Origin: a bacterium
GTDB lineage: Bacteria; UBP15; UBA6099
Assembly: GCA_029564595.1 (NCBI GenBank)
Contig: JAKQPS010000157.1
Span: 5,985 to 69,984 of the forward strand
Direction of reading: 5' to 3'
Length of the DNA: 64,000 bases
Part shown: positions 15,921 through 24,176 of the stretch, in pieces
How positions within the stretch are numbered: the first letter of the stretch is position 1
Layout of the letters: each line of letters begins with the position of its first letter
Notes under the pieces: generated by a model
Seen by the model: only the letters and a program-made list of their open reading frames with translations
Databases searched by the model: none
Told to the model about the DNA's origin: nothing
Position numbers and translations under genes: made by a program

Positions 15921-17242
15921 TAGACAGGTACACATACGAGCCGATGCGCTCGATCTGGTCGGAAGAGAACAAGTTCAGGAAGTGGCTGGACGTGGAGATA
16001 GCCGCGTGCGAGGCGTGGCACGCGAAGGGGAAAATCCCCGCGCGAGCGCTGTCGACGATAAAAAAGAAAGCCGCATTCACGATTCAGCGCATAGACGAGA
16101 TAGAGAAAGAGACGGACCACGACGTGATAGCGTTCCTCACAAACGTGGCGGAGAATGTCGGGCCGGATTCGAGATTCATACATGTGGGAATGACGTCGTC
16201 GGACGTGCTGGACACGGCGCAGGCGCTCCGCATGCGCGAGTCTGCGGACGCTCTCATCTCGGAGGTCAAGGAAATCCGCGTCATCTTAGAGCGCCGGGCG
16301 AAAGAGCACAAGTTCACCGTCATGGTGGGCCGCACGCACGGTATACACGCCGAGCCTATGACTTTCGGAATGAAGATGCTGCTGTGGCTGGCCGAGATGG
16401 GGCGCAACCTTGAAAGGCTCGAAAGGGCGCGGGAGACGATATCTGTCGGAAAGATTTCAGGCGCGGTGGGAACATACTCGAACCTGCCGCCCGATGTTGA
16501 AGAAGACACCTGCCGCAGGCTTGGGCTTAAGGCCGCGCCTATCGCCACGCAGGTGATTCAGAGGGACAGGCACGCGGAGTTCATGTCGACTCTGGCGGTG
16601 GTCGGCGGCACTATAGAGAAGATAGCCACCGAAGTGCGCGGGCTTCAGCGAACGGACATCCGCGAGGCGGAGGAGTTCTTCGCGAAGGGACAGAAAGGCT
16701 CGTCGGCGATGCCTCACAAGAGGAACCCGATCACAGCCGAGCGTCTGGCCGGGCTTGCGCGCGTGTTGCGGGCGAACGCCCACGCCGCAATGGAAAACAT
16801 GGCTCTCTGGCACGAGCGGGACATCACCCATTCGTCCGTGGAAAGGGTGATAATTCCGGACAGTTGCATACTGCTTCACTATATGCTGGTCAGGCTGAAA
16901 CGCCTTCTGGACAAGCTGTTGGTGTATCCGGACGCGATGCTTGAAAACCTCAACAAGACGAGGGGATTGATATTCTCGCAGCGGGTGATGCTGGCGCTGG
17001 TGGGCAAGGGAGCGACTAGGGAGCAGGCGTACCACATCGTGCAGCGCAACGCGATGAGGGTGTGGGCGGAGAAGGCGGAATTTAAGGCGCTGCTGTCGGC
17101 GGACGCCGAAGTGGGAGCGCTGCTGAAGCCCGCCGAGTTGGAAGAGTGTTTTGAAGTTGAGTATTTCATAAGGCACGTGGACGAAATATACGAGAGATTT
17201 TTCCCGAAGAAGAAAGCGCGGGCGGGCAAGGCGAAGAAATAG
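15917..17242 (+). CDS. purB: Adenylosuccinate lyase
   Basis: 441 residues, the size of short-form PurB, which splits SAICAR and adenylosuccinate with release of fumarate. MIDRYTYEPMRSIWSEENKF is a typical beginning. VGMTSSDVLDTAQA and VGRTHGIHAEPMTFG carry the active-site Ser/Thr and His. KGQKGSSAMPHKRNPI is the fumarase/aspartase-superfamily signature with the catalytic flexible loop Ser. The ATG at 15917 overlaps the purE stop; a longer in-frame extension into purE exists but lies inside that gene. A GGTGAAGG site for the next gene lies just past its stop. Confidence 0.96.
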   Translation: MIDRYTYEPMRSIWSEENKFRKWLDVEIAACEAWHAKGKIPARALSTIKKKAAFTIQRIDEIEKETDHDVIAFLTNVAENVGPDSRFIHVGMTSSDVLDTAQALRMRESADALISEVKEIRVILERRAKEHKFTVMVGRTHGIHAEPMTFGMKMLLWLAEMGRNLERLERARETISVGKISGAVGTYSNLPPDVEEDTCRRLGLKAAPIATQVIQRDRHAEFMSTLAVVGGTIEKIATEVRGLQRTDIREAEEFFAKGQKGSSAMPHKRNPITAERLAGLARVLRANAHAAMENMALWHERDITHSSVERVIIPDSCILLHYMLVRLKRLLDKLLVYPDAMLENLNKTRGLIFSQRVMLALVGKGATREQAYHIVQRNAMRVWAEKAEFKALLSADAEVGALLKPAELEECFEVEYFIRHVDEIYERFFPKKKARAGKAKK

Positions 17243-17260
17243 CCCGCGCGGGGTGAAGGC

Positions 17261-17968
17261 ATGGGAAAAGGCGCGTTGATAAGAGAAACGCCGGGGATGC
17301 GGGTGTATCAGTCGGACGCGTCCGCCGACCGGTTCGCGGTCGAGTTCACGAACGACGCGGTTGAATGCGGCGCTGAGAAGTCGCCCATGTTTCCGGGAAA
17401 GGGAGTGCTGAACATGAAGATTGCCGCCGCGCTCTTCAAGAGGCTGGAAGATTGCGGAGTGGCGACACATTACGCGCGCGAGACGGGCGAGTCCGAGATG
17501 GAGACCGTAGCGGCGCGGATAATCCCGGCCCGAGTGGCGGTGCGCAACATGGTTTCGGATGAGTTCGCCGCTCGCACGCGACTCGCCGCAGGCTCGATAC
17601 TCCCTGTGACCATCATCGAGTTTAACGTGAAGATGGACGCCGTCAAGGAGTTTCAGCCCGGGATGCGCGCGCGCGTCTACACGGAAGTGACGGACGGCGA
17701 CGTTAAGACGATGAGAACGAGGGCGGCTCAAGTCAACAAGGCTCTGCAGCCGTTTCTTTACAGTCGCGGGATCGCTCTGGCGGATTACTATCTCGAATTC
17801 GGGAAGGACTCGAACGACTTTTTCCGCGTGTGCGGGGCGCTCACGCCGGACAATTGCTCGTTCTGGAGCAGGGACACGCTGGAGAAGCTGGACAAGGACA
17901 GATATCTGCGGCCGATGAGAGGCTCTGAGGCGGCGGCCGGCAGCGTGTTGAAGGCGCTGACAGCGTAA
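17261..17968 (+). CDS. PurC-like protein (SAICAR synthetase fold) lacking key residues
   Basis: 235 residues. Length, gene position after purE-purB, and motifs FAVEFTNDAVECGAE, GKGVLNMKIAAALFKRLEDC, VAVRN and TLEKLDKDRYLRP identify the SAICAR synthetase fold. By comparison with E. coli PurC as I remember it, the nucleotide-binding GKAK is replaced by ETPGM, the PVECVVRN glutamate by Ala (PARVAVRN), the KNDAMHDP loop by KMDAVKEF, and the metal-binding LGDEFSPD by VCGALTPD (residues 190-197). These are positions for ATP and magnesium. Either this is a divergent enzyme with a changed substrate, or an inactive paralogue. The ATG has GGTGAAGG upstream. Confidence 0.75.
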   Translation: MGKGALIRETPGMRVYQSDASADRFAVEFTNDAVECGAEKSPMFPGKGVLNMKIAAALFKRLEDCGVATHYARETGESEMETVAARIIPARVAVRNMVSDEFAARTRLAAGSILPVTIIEFNVKMDAVKEFQPGMRARVYTEVTDGDVKTMRTRAAQVNKALQPFLYSRGIALADYYLEFGKDSNDFFRVCGALTPDNCSFWSRDTLEKLDKDRYLRPMRGSEAAAGSVLKALTA

Positions 17969-18056
17969 GCCTGTCGGCCGGACGATATTTGAAATGACCG
18001 CCGAAGGCGGCGCGAGACGCGCCCGGCGGAAGCGCAGAATTTGAGGCCATAGAAAA

Positions 18057-19199
18057 ATGTCTATGCAAAGACCGCAACCGCAACAGCAGAAACCGCAGCA
18101 GGTTTTGCCTTCGCTCGAAGAGAACATAGAGCCGAAAGAAAGGCTGAACGCGTACCTGAGGTATCTGGCCGAGCACAACGGATCGGATGTCCATTTCAAA
18201 GGGAACAGCCCGGTGTTTTTCCGTCTGGACGGAAGGCTCCGCCCGGCAGACCCGCGCTCCGTCCTTCCCCCGCAGCTTGTGGACGTGATGGCGAAATCAA
18301 TCATGAACGAGAGGCAGTTGCGCGAGTTCATAGAGACGAACGAATGCGACATGTCATACAGTCTGCCGGGAGTGTCGAGGTTCCGCGTAAACGTGTTCAA
18401 GCAGAGCGGGCTTACCGGGGCGGTGCTGAGAACGATCCCGCTGAAAATACTGACTATCAAAGAACTGGCGCTGCCGGACACGCTGGAAGAGCTTTCCAAT
18501 CGCCCGAAAGGGCTGATACTAGTCACCGGCCCGACGGGCAGCGGCAAGTCCACAACCCTTGCGGCGATGATAGACCACATAAACCAGACGCGCAATGAGC
18601 ACATCCTGACAATCGAAGACCCTATTGAATTTCTGCACAGGGACAAGAACTGCAGCGTGTGTCAGAGGGAGGTCGGGCAGGACACCAAGTCGTTCGACCG
18701 CGCGCTGCGTTCGGCTCTGCGCGAAGACCCGGACGTGATACTTGTTGGAGAGCTGCGCACGCTGGAGACCATCTCGATGGCGATCACCGCGGCTGAGACC
18801 GGGCACCTAGTGTTCGCCACGCTGCACACGACGGGCGCGGTTCAGACCATAAACAGGGTCATCGACGTGTTCCCGCCGCACCAGCAACAGCAAATAAGGA
18901 TGCAGCTATCTGTGACGCTGCAGAGTGTGGTGTCTCAGACGCTTGTGCCAGCGGCGACGGGGAAAGGCCGCGTCGTCGCTCATGAAATTATGGTCATCAA
19001 CTCGGCCATATCGAGTCTTATTCGAGAGAACAAAGTATTCATGATTCATCAGGCGATTCAGGCCGGCAAGGAGTTGGGCATGCACACGCTGGACCAGCAC
19101 TTGGCCGAACTGATGAAACGCCGGCTCGTCAAGTTCGAAGACGCGGTGGCGAAATGCCAGAACGTTCCTGAATTCTCCAAACTAGTGGGCAGAGGATAA
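18057..19199 (+). CDS. PilT-family twitching ATPase, first of two
   Basis: 380 residues with a 25-residue Gln/Pro-rich N-terminal tail. PilT-family hexamers retract type IV pili. The N-terminal PAS-like domain contains GSDVHFKGNSPVFFRLDGRL. Walker A is GPTGSGKSTTLAAM, the Asp box DPIEFLH, Walker B LREDPDVILVGELRTLET and the His box HLVFATLHTTGAVQT. In canonical PilT the Walker B end reads GEMRDLET; here Leu and Thr replace Met and Asp. The C-terminal part matches PilT throughout. The next gene, six bases downstream, is the closer match to consensus PilT, so this one may be the PilU-like accessory or serve another system. Confidence 0.88.
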   Translation: MSMQRPQPQQQKPQQVLPSLEENIEPKERLNAYLRYLAEHNGSDVHFKGNSPVFFRLDGRLRPADPRSVLPPQLVDVMAKSIMNERQLREFIETNECDMSYSLPGVSRFRVNVFKQSGLTGAVLRTIPLKILTIKELALPDTLEELSNRPKGLILVTGPTGSGKSTTLAAMIDHINQTRNEHILTIEDPIEFLHRDKNCSVCQREVGQDTKSFDRALRSALREDPDVILVGELRTLETISMAITAAETGHLVFATLHTTGAVQTINRVIDVFPPHQQQQIRMQLSVTLQSVVSQTLVPAATGKGRVVAHEIMVINSAISSLIRENKVFMIHQAIQAGKELGMHTLDQHLAELMKRRLVKFEDAVAKCQNVPEFSKLVGRG

Positions 19200-19205
19200 C
19201 AGCAG

Positions 19206-20294
19206 ATGCATATAAGAGAGCTTCTGGACGTAATGCTCCAATCCGACGCGTCCGACCTTCACATGAAAGTCGGCAACCATCCGATGTTGAGGGTTGACGG
19301 GAAAATCGCCCTTCAAACTAATCTGGCGAAACTCACTCCCCAGACGATGGATGAGCTGATAAACAGCATGCTGGACGAGGAGCACGCGAAGGAATACAGA
19401 GAAACATGGGAGTCTGACTTTGCGTACGACTATCCGGGCAAGGCGAGGTTCCGCGTCAATGTGTTCCATCAGAGAGGGACGAAGGCCGCCGTGCTGCGAG
19501 TCATCCCGACAAAAGTTCGGTCTATAGAGGACTTGAGCCTGCCGCCGGTGGTGAAGAAGTTCTGCGAGCGCCCGCGCGGGCTTATCCTAGTGACAGGCCC
19601 CACAGGGAGCGGCAAGTCCACCACGCTGGCGGCAATGATAGACCACATAAACGCGACCCGCGAAGAACACATAATAACAATCGAGGACCCGATAGAGTTC
19701 GTCCACCAGAACAAGAAGAGCCTAGTCAATCAACGCGAGGTCGGACGGGACACAGGGTCGTTCTCGGCGGCGTTGAAGAGCGCGCTCAGGCAGGACCCGG
19801 ACGTGGTGCTTATCGGCGAAATGAGAGACCTAGAGACCATCTCCACCGCAATCACCACCGCCGAGACGGGACACCTTGTGCTCGGCACGCTTCACACTAC
19901 GGGCGCGGCCCAGACGGTAGACCGCATCATCGACGTTTTCCCTCCCGAACAGCAGTCGCAGATAAGGATGCAGGTGTCGCAGAACATTGAGGGGATAATC
20001 TCGCAGACGCTTGTCCGCAGGGCGGCAGGGCGCGGGCGCGTCGCAGCATTCGAGATAATGGTTCCCACAGGGGCGCTGCGAAACCTCATTCGCGACGGAA
20101 AAACATACCAACTCCCCGCCTCCATTCAAACGGGAAAGAACATCGGCATGCTCTCTCTGGAACAAGCCCTTTATGAGTTGATGAAGAAAAACATCATCAC
20201 CAAAGAGGACGCGATGAACAAGTCTATGGACAGGGACTATCTGTTAGAGCTGATGACGGGCATACAGAAACAGCCGCAGAGAAGAACAACCTGA
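19206..20294 (+). CDS. pilT: Type IV pilus retraction ATPase PilT
   Basis: 362 residues. All family motifs are canonical: SDLHMKVGNHPMLRVDGKI at the N-terminus, Walker A GPTGSGKSTTLAAMIDHI, DPIEFVHQNKKSLVNQREVG, Walker B LRQDPDVVLIGEMRDLET, the His box GHLVLGTLHTTGAAQT, and the C-terminal AIRNLIRxxK-like ALRNLIRDGKTYQL. It depolymerises pilins at the platform, using ATP. No other pilus assembly genes are near except a lone cysteine-rich pseudopilin at 37.5 kb. It is transcribed with the upstream PilT paralogue. Confidence 0.93.
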   Translation: MHIRELLDVMLQSDASDLHMKVGNHPMLRVDGKIALQTNLAKLTPQTMDELINSMLDEEHAKEYRETWESDFAYDYPGKARFRVNVFHQRGTKAAVLRVIPTKVRSIEDLSLPPVVKKFCERPRGLILVTGPTGSGKSTTLAAMIDHINATREEHIITIEDPIEFVHQNKKSLVNQREVGRDTGSFSAALKSALRQDPDVVLIGEMRDLETISTAITTAETGHLVLGTLHTTGAAQTVDRIIDVFPPEQQSQIRMQVSQNIEGIISQTLVRRAAGRGRVAAFEIMVPTGALRNLIRDGKTYQLPASIQTGKNIGMLSLEQALYELMKKNIITKEDAMNKSMDRDYLLELMTGIQKQPQRRTT

Positions 20295-20347
20295 ACGCGG
20301 CAGGCAAGGGCGGCGGAACGCCCGCGCCGCGCCGGAGCGCGAACTCG

Positions 20348-21337
20348 ATGGACAACCCGCAACGCGTCACAGTCGTCATCCCGAACTGGAACGGAGAGAA
20401 ATATATCGACGAATGTCTCGGCGCGCTTGAGCGCCAGACTCTGGGCGGGCAGCGAGTTATTGTGATAGACAACGCGTCGCGGGACGGCTCCCGCGAAATA
20501 ATAAAAAACAATCATCCCGATGTGGAATTAATCGAATCGAGCGCCAATGAGGGGTTCGCCCGCGCGGTGAACAAAGGCATACGCGCGGCGGACACCGAGT
20601 TCGTGGCGTTGCTGAACAACGACGCGGTTGCCGACCCGGATTGGCTCGAAAAAGCGGTCGCCGCGCTGGATTCTAATCCCGGCTTCAATTCGGTCGCGTG
20701 CAAGATAGTTTTTTACGACGACCCTAACACAATCGACTCGGCGGGGGATGAGTACGCGCCGTGGGGAGCCGTTTCCAACCGGGGGCATGGACTGAGAGAC
20801 GGCGGGGATTACGACCTTCCGGCTCGTGTGTTCGGGCCGTGCGCGGCCGCGGCGCTATATAGGAAATCGCTGTTCGACGAGATAGGGCTGTTCGACGAAA
20901 ATTTCTTCGCGTATTACGAGGACACGGATTTGAATATGCGAGCGGCGCTAGCGGGTCGCAAGTGTCTCTACGCGCCCGGCGCGAGGGTTAGACATCGCTA
21001 TTCGGCAAGCACGAGCGGCAAGACCCGGAAGCTGGGCGTTGAAGAAGTGTATATACATCTGACCGGCGTGGCCGTGAAGGGGTTGCCTGTCGCGGCCGCC
21101 GCGCCTCTGAAGGCCGCCGTTTTTCACGGGGCGATTCTTTTCTTTTTTGTTCTTGCTCGCCTGCGCAAACGCAACAGTCTGCCTTCGGTGCCGCTCATAA
21201 AATTCATGTCCGCCATGTTGGCGCAGCGGCGCGCTACGGCGGGAGCGGCGAGGGTGAAAGCCGCCGAGTTGAGGCGTCTATTCCGGGCGGAGCTGTTGAC
21301 GGCGAACGCGGTAGCGCGCGGAGACGGCGATGTTTGA
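20348..21337 (+). CDS. Family 2 glycosyltransferase
   Basis: 329 residues. VTVVIPNWNGEKYIDECL, then VIVIDNASRDGS, NEGFARAVNKGI and VALLNNDAVADPDWL form a GT-A nucleotide-sugar fold with its metal-binding Asp motif (LNND). FDENFFAYYEDTDLNMRA is the acceptor/catalytic base region common to rhamnosyl-type transferases. Hydrophobic segments near 240-275 (AAAAPLKAAVFHGAILFFFV) may seat it on the membrane. The sugar and acceptor cannot be told; with wecB and gmhB in the same window, cell-surface glycan is plausible. The promoter of the next gene lies over its stop codon. Confidence 0.85.
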   Translation: MDNPQRVTVVIPNWNGEKYIDECLGALERQTLGGQRVIVIDNASRDGSREIIKNNHPDVELIESSANEGFARAVNKGIRAADTEFVALLNNDAVADPDWLEKAVAALDSNPGFNSVACKIVFYDDPNTIDSAGDEYAPWGAVSNRGHGLRDGGDYDLPARVFGPCAAAALYRKSLFDEIGLFDENFFAYYEDTDLNMRAALAGRKCLYAPGARVRHRYSASTSGKTRKLGVEEVYIHLTGVAVKGLPVAAAAPLKAAVFHGAILFFFVLARLRKRNSLPSVPLIKFMSAMLAQRRATAGAARVKAAELRRLFRAELLTANAVARGDGDV

Positions 21338-21362
21338 CATTGATTTTTTGTTATTCTAATAT
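21334..21362 (+). promoter_or_regulatory. Promoter for the CorC-like gene
   Basis: TTGACA at 21334-21339, 17-base spacer, TAATAT at 21357-21362. Start of transcription near 21369 would leave about 11 bases before ATG 21380, just enough for the GGGAG site. Confidence 0.65.
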
Positions 21363-21379
21363 GACGCTGGGAGAAAATA

Positions 21380-22678
21380 ATGACTCTGGCGATAATTGTT
21401 CTTTTCGCACTGCTGTTGGCTAGCGCGCTCTTTTCGGCGTCTGAGACGGCTCTGGTGACGATGAGCAGACACCGGCTCAAGACACTCAAGGAGGAGCATC
21501 CGGCGCGCGCCGGCGCGATCGACAACTGGCTGACAAAACCCAACAACATGCTCACTTCGATTTTAATAGGTCTTAACGGCGTAAACCTGCTGGCCGCGAT
21601 ATTGACCGACAACATTACAGAAGAGATGCTGGGGCACACTGATTGGCCTTCATGGACAGGCCCTGTAATCAGCTTCGGATTGGTGTCGTTTGTGATAATC
21701 GCGTTCTGCGAAATTCTTCCGAAGATGGTCGGGTACAACAACTCGGACCGCGTGGTTATAAAAATGATCAAGCCGATTTCGACTTTCCACGCGATTGTGT
21801 CGCCGATAGGCAAAGTGTTCGTGGCGATAGCCAACCTGACGCTCAGGATATTCACCGGGAAGTCAGGCCCGGCGGAAGGCCCGTTCATCACCCAATCGGA
21901 GATTCTTGGGATTGTGGATGACGCCGGAGAGCAGGGCATAATAGACAAAACAGAAAGAGAAATGATACGCAGCGTGGTCGAATTCGGCGAAACGCAGGTT
22001 AGGGAAGTGATGACGCCGAGGCCGGACATGCGGATGGCTCCGGCGGACACCACGGTGGACCGCATGGCGGTTCTGATGGAGGAGCACAAACATTCCCGCA
22101 TTCCGATTTACGAAGGCGGGGAGGACAACGTCATCGGCGTGGTCAATTCGAGAACGCTGCTGCGCGCTCTGAAAGACGGACGCGACTCGGACCCGGTGAA
22201 GAACTATGTGCACAAAGCATACTTCGTGCCGGAGTCAAAGATGGTGGACGACCTGCTGCATGATTTTCAAAAGAAGCGGACGCATCTGGCGATAGTCATA
22301 GACGAATATGGATGCACGGCGGGGCTGGTGACGATAGAAGACCTGCTCGAGGAAATCGTGGGTGAGATATGGGACGAGTACGACACCGAAGAGCCTCTTT
22401 ACAGATGGGTGGACTCGGACACTTTGCGCGTGGACGCTAGGATCGACATCGCGGAACTGAACGATATTCTTGACGCGGAGTTCAACGACGACGAAGAGTT
22501 TGAGACGCTAGGCGGATTGATTTTTCATACGATGGGCAAAGTTCCCAAGCAGGAAGAGACAGTCGATATAGACGGTTACGAGATGAAAGTGGAGCGGATG
22601 GTCGGGCGGAGGATTGCGTCGGTGATTATAAAAAGGCCGTCTTATCCGGGGCCGGAATCCGAGAACGGCGAGAAATGA
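21380..22678 (+). CDS. CNNM/CorC (hemolysin-type) CBS-domain membrane protein
   Basis: 432 residues. An N-terminal DUF21/CNNM membrane domain (about 1-185, four hydrophobic segments) has [16 protein letters not shown] and [14 protein letters not shown]. Two CBS domains (about 205-330) follow with [15 protein letters not shown] and [18 protein letters not shown], and then a CorC/HlyC FAD-like domain (about 345-425) with the linker [26 protein letters not shown]. Members export magnesium or cobalt ions or sense adenosine nucleotides; transport of divalent cations is the best guess. It has its own promoter and is followed by the transporter gene after 54 bases. Confidence 0.9.
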   Translation: MTLAIIVLFALLLASALFSASETALVTMSRHRLKTLKEEHPARAGAIDNWLTKPNNMLTSILIGLNGVNLLAAILTDNITEEMLGHTDWPSWTGPVISFGLVSFVIIAFCEILPKMVGYNNSDRVVIKMIKPISTFHAIVSPIGKVFVAIANLTLRIFTGKSGPAEGPFITQSEILGIVDDAGEQGIIDKTEREMIRSVVEFGETQVREVMTPRPDMRMAPADTTVDRMAVLMEEHKHSRIPIYEGGEDNVIGVVNSRTLLRALKDGRDSDPVKNYVHKAYFVPESKMVDDLLHDFQKKRTHLAIVIDEYGCTAGLVTIEDLLEEIVGEIWDEYDTEEPLYRWVDSDTLRVDARIDIAELNDILDAEFNDDEEFETLGGLIFHTMGKVPKQEETVDIDGYEMKVERMVGRRIASVIIKRPSYPGPESENGEK

Positions 22679-22732
22679 GACTCGCCGCCCCGCGAAGTCG
22701 CGGAATAGACTAGTCAACAAAGGTGAACGCGA

Positions 22733-24118
22733 ATGGAAATGGCGGTAGGGATTGCTCTCTTCGGAGTGTTTCTGGCTTTCGCGGCGCTGATGTATCTGGG
22801 AAAACTGCCCGCGCTGATAGCGTTGCCGCTGATGGCAGCCACGCTGTACATTGTGGGCGGAGCTTTCTACCACGGCCTTTCATTCAGCTATCCCGGCTCG
22901 AACGCCGTCGTTCTGGCGAGGGAATTTTTCAGAGTGGTGATAGAAGAAGGAATGCCGAGGCTGTGGCCGGTGGTGATAACGGTCGTGCTCGGAGCGGCGC
23001 TAGCCGAACTGCTCAAGTCGAGCGGAGCGACCACGACCATAATCAGGTGGGCGTCCGAACTGGGCGGAGATAATAAGATTGTTTCATGCGTGCTGCTGAC
23101 CGGCGTGACGGCGCTGTTATTCTCGTCATTGGTGGGGCTCGGAGCGGTCATTATGGTGGCGTCGATAATGCTGCCGATTCTCATGAGCATCGGCGTGACT
23201 CCCGCAGTCGCAGGCTCTCTGTTCCTGTTCGGGATGAGCCTCGGCGGAGCGTTGAACCCGGTCAACTGGAAGTTTTACACAGAGATAATGACGGCAAGCT
23301 CGACAGTGAGCGCGATCGACGCTCAGAATCAGTTGATAGGTTTTATTCTGCCTTTCATGATCCCGTTCACGCTGGTTGTTCTGGGATTTATAATTCTGCA
23401 CGGAAGGAAAGGCCACACGTCGTTCTGGGCGGTTGCGCCGGGTGGCGGCGCGGCGGCGGGCGAATCTGGGCGAGCTGGAATTCTGGCTGTTCTCACGCCG
23501 CTTGTTCCTCTCTCTCTCGTTCTGGGATTCAACATTGCCAGCCGGTTGAGAGGCGGCGCAGGATACGCGTTCCCGATAAACACGGCGCTGCTTGCGGGAA
23601 TGCTGTACTGCCTGATCGTGTCCGGCAGAGGTCCGAACGGAAGGATTCAGAGGCTGACGAAAGCGGTGTTCGACGGGATAACAGGCGTCGCTCCCGTGGT
23701 GGCGCTAATCATTGGGATAGGCATGGTGATACGCGTTGTGTGGGACCCGGCGGTAGGCACATACATGGAGCCTGTGATGAGGCGGATAGCGCCGAGCGCG
23801 CCGGTTCTATACGTGATTGTTTTCACCGCGCTCGCGCCGTTGGCTTTGTACCGGGGGCCTTTGAACGTGTGGGGCATGGGAATAGGGATAGCGGCGATAA
23901 TGATTTCCACCGGCGCGCTGCCGCCGATGGCGGTGGTCGCCGCGTTCTATTCGGTGGGGATGATTCAGGGCGTGAGCGACCCGACCAACACTCACAATGT
24001 CTGGATCGCGGGTTTTCTGGGAGAGGACGTTCAGATTTTCACCCGGAAAACGCTGGCATGGACATGGGGGTTGGCCGTGGCGGGCCTTGCCATTTCGGCG
24101 TTTATGTTCCTGAGATAG
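22733..24118 (+). CDS. Multi-pass transporter of the ion-transporter (GntP/CitM-like) type
   Basis: 461 residues with about 11-12 hydrophobic segments. A centre of the type FLFGMSLGGALNPVNWKFY and a second re-entrant-like stretch GMIQGVSDPTNTHNVWIAGF near the C-terminus suggest the two hairpins found in gluconate- and citrate-type carriers. AVLYHG-type ends are absent and the exact family is uncertain. It probably moves an organic anion with protons or sodium across the inner membrane. It starts 54 bases after the CorC-like gene, and the hybrid kinase follows 58 bases downstream, so the kinase could control or sense the same substrate. Confidence 0.65.
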   Translation: MEMAVGIALFGVFLAFAALMYLGKLPALIALPLMAATLYIVGGAFYHGLSFSYPGSNAVVLAREFFRVVIEEGMPRLWPVVITVVLGAALAELLKSSGATTTIIRWASELGGDNKIVSCVLLTGVTALLFSSLVGLGAVIMVASIMLPILMSIGVTPAVAGSLFLFGMSLGGALNPVNWKFYTEIMTASSTVSAIDAQNQLIGFILPFMIPFTLVVLGFIILHGRKGHTSFWAVAPGGGAAAGESGRAGILAVLTPLVPLSLVLGFNIASRLRGGAGYAFPINTALLAGMLYCLIVSGRGPNGRIQRLTKAVFDGITGVAPVVALIIGIGMVIRVVWDPAVGTYMEPVMRRIAPSAPVLYVIVFTALAPLALYRGPLNVWGMGIGIAAIMISTGALPPMAVVAAFYSVGMIQGVSDPTNTHNVWIAGFLGEDVQIFTRKTLAWTWGLAVAGLAISAFMFLR

Positions 24119-24176
24119 CGCGCGATATTTGAGGCCGCGCGCGCGGGACGGAAGCCGGAAAGAATATAATAAGAAT

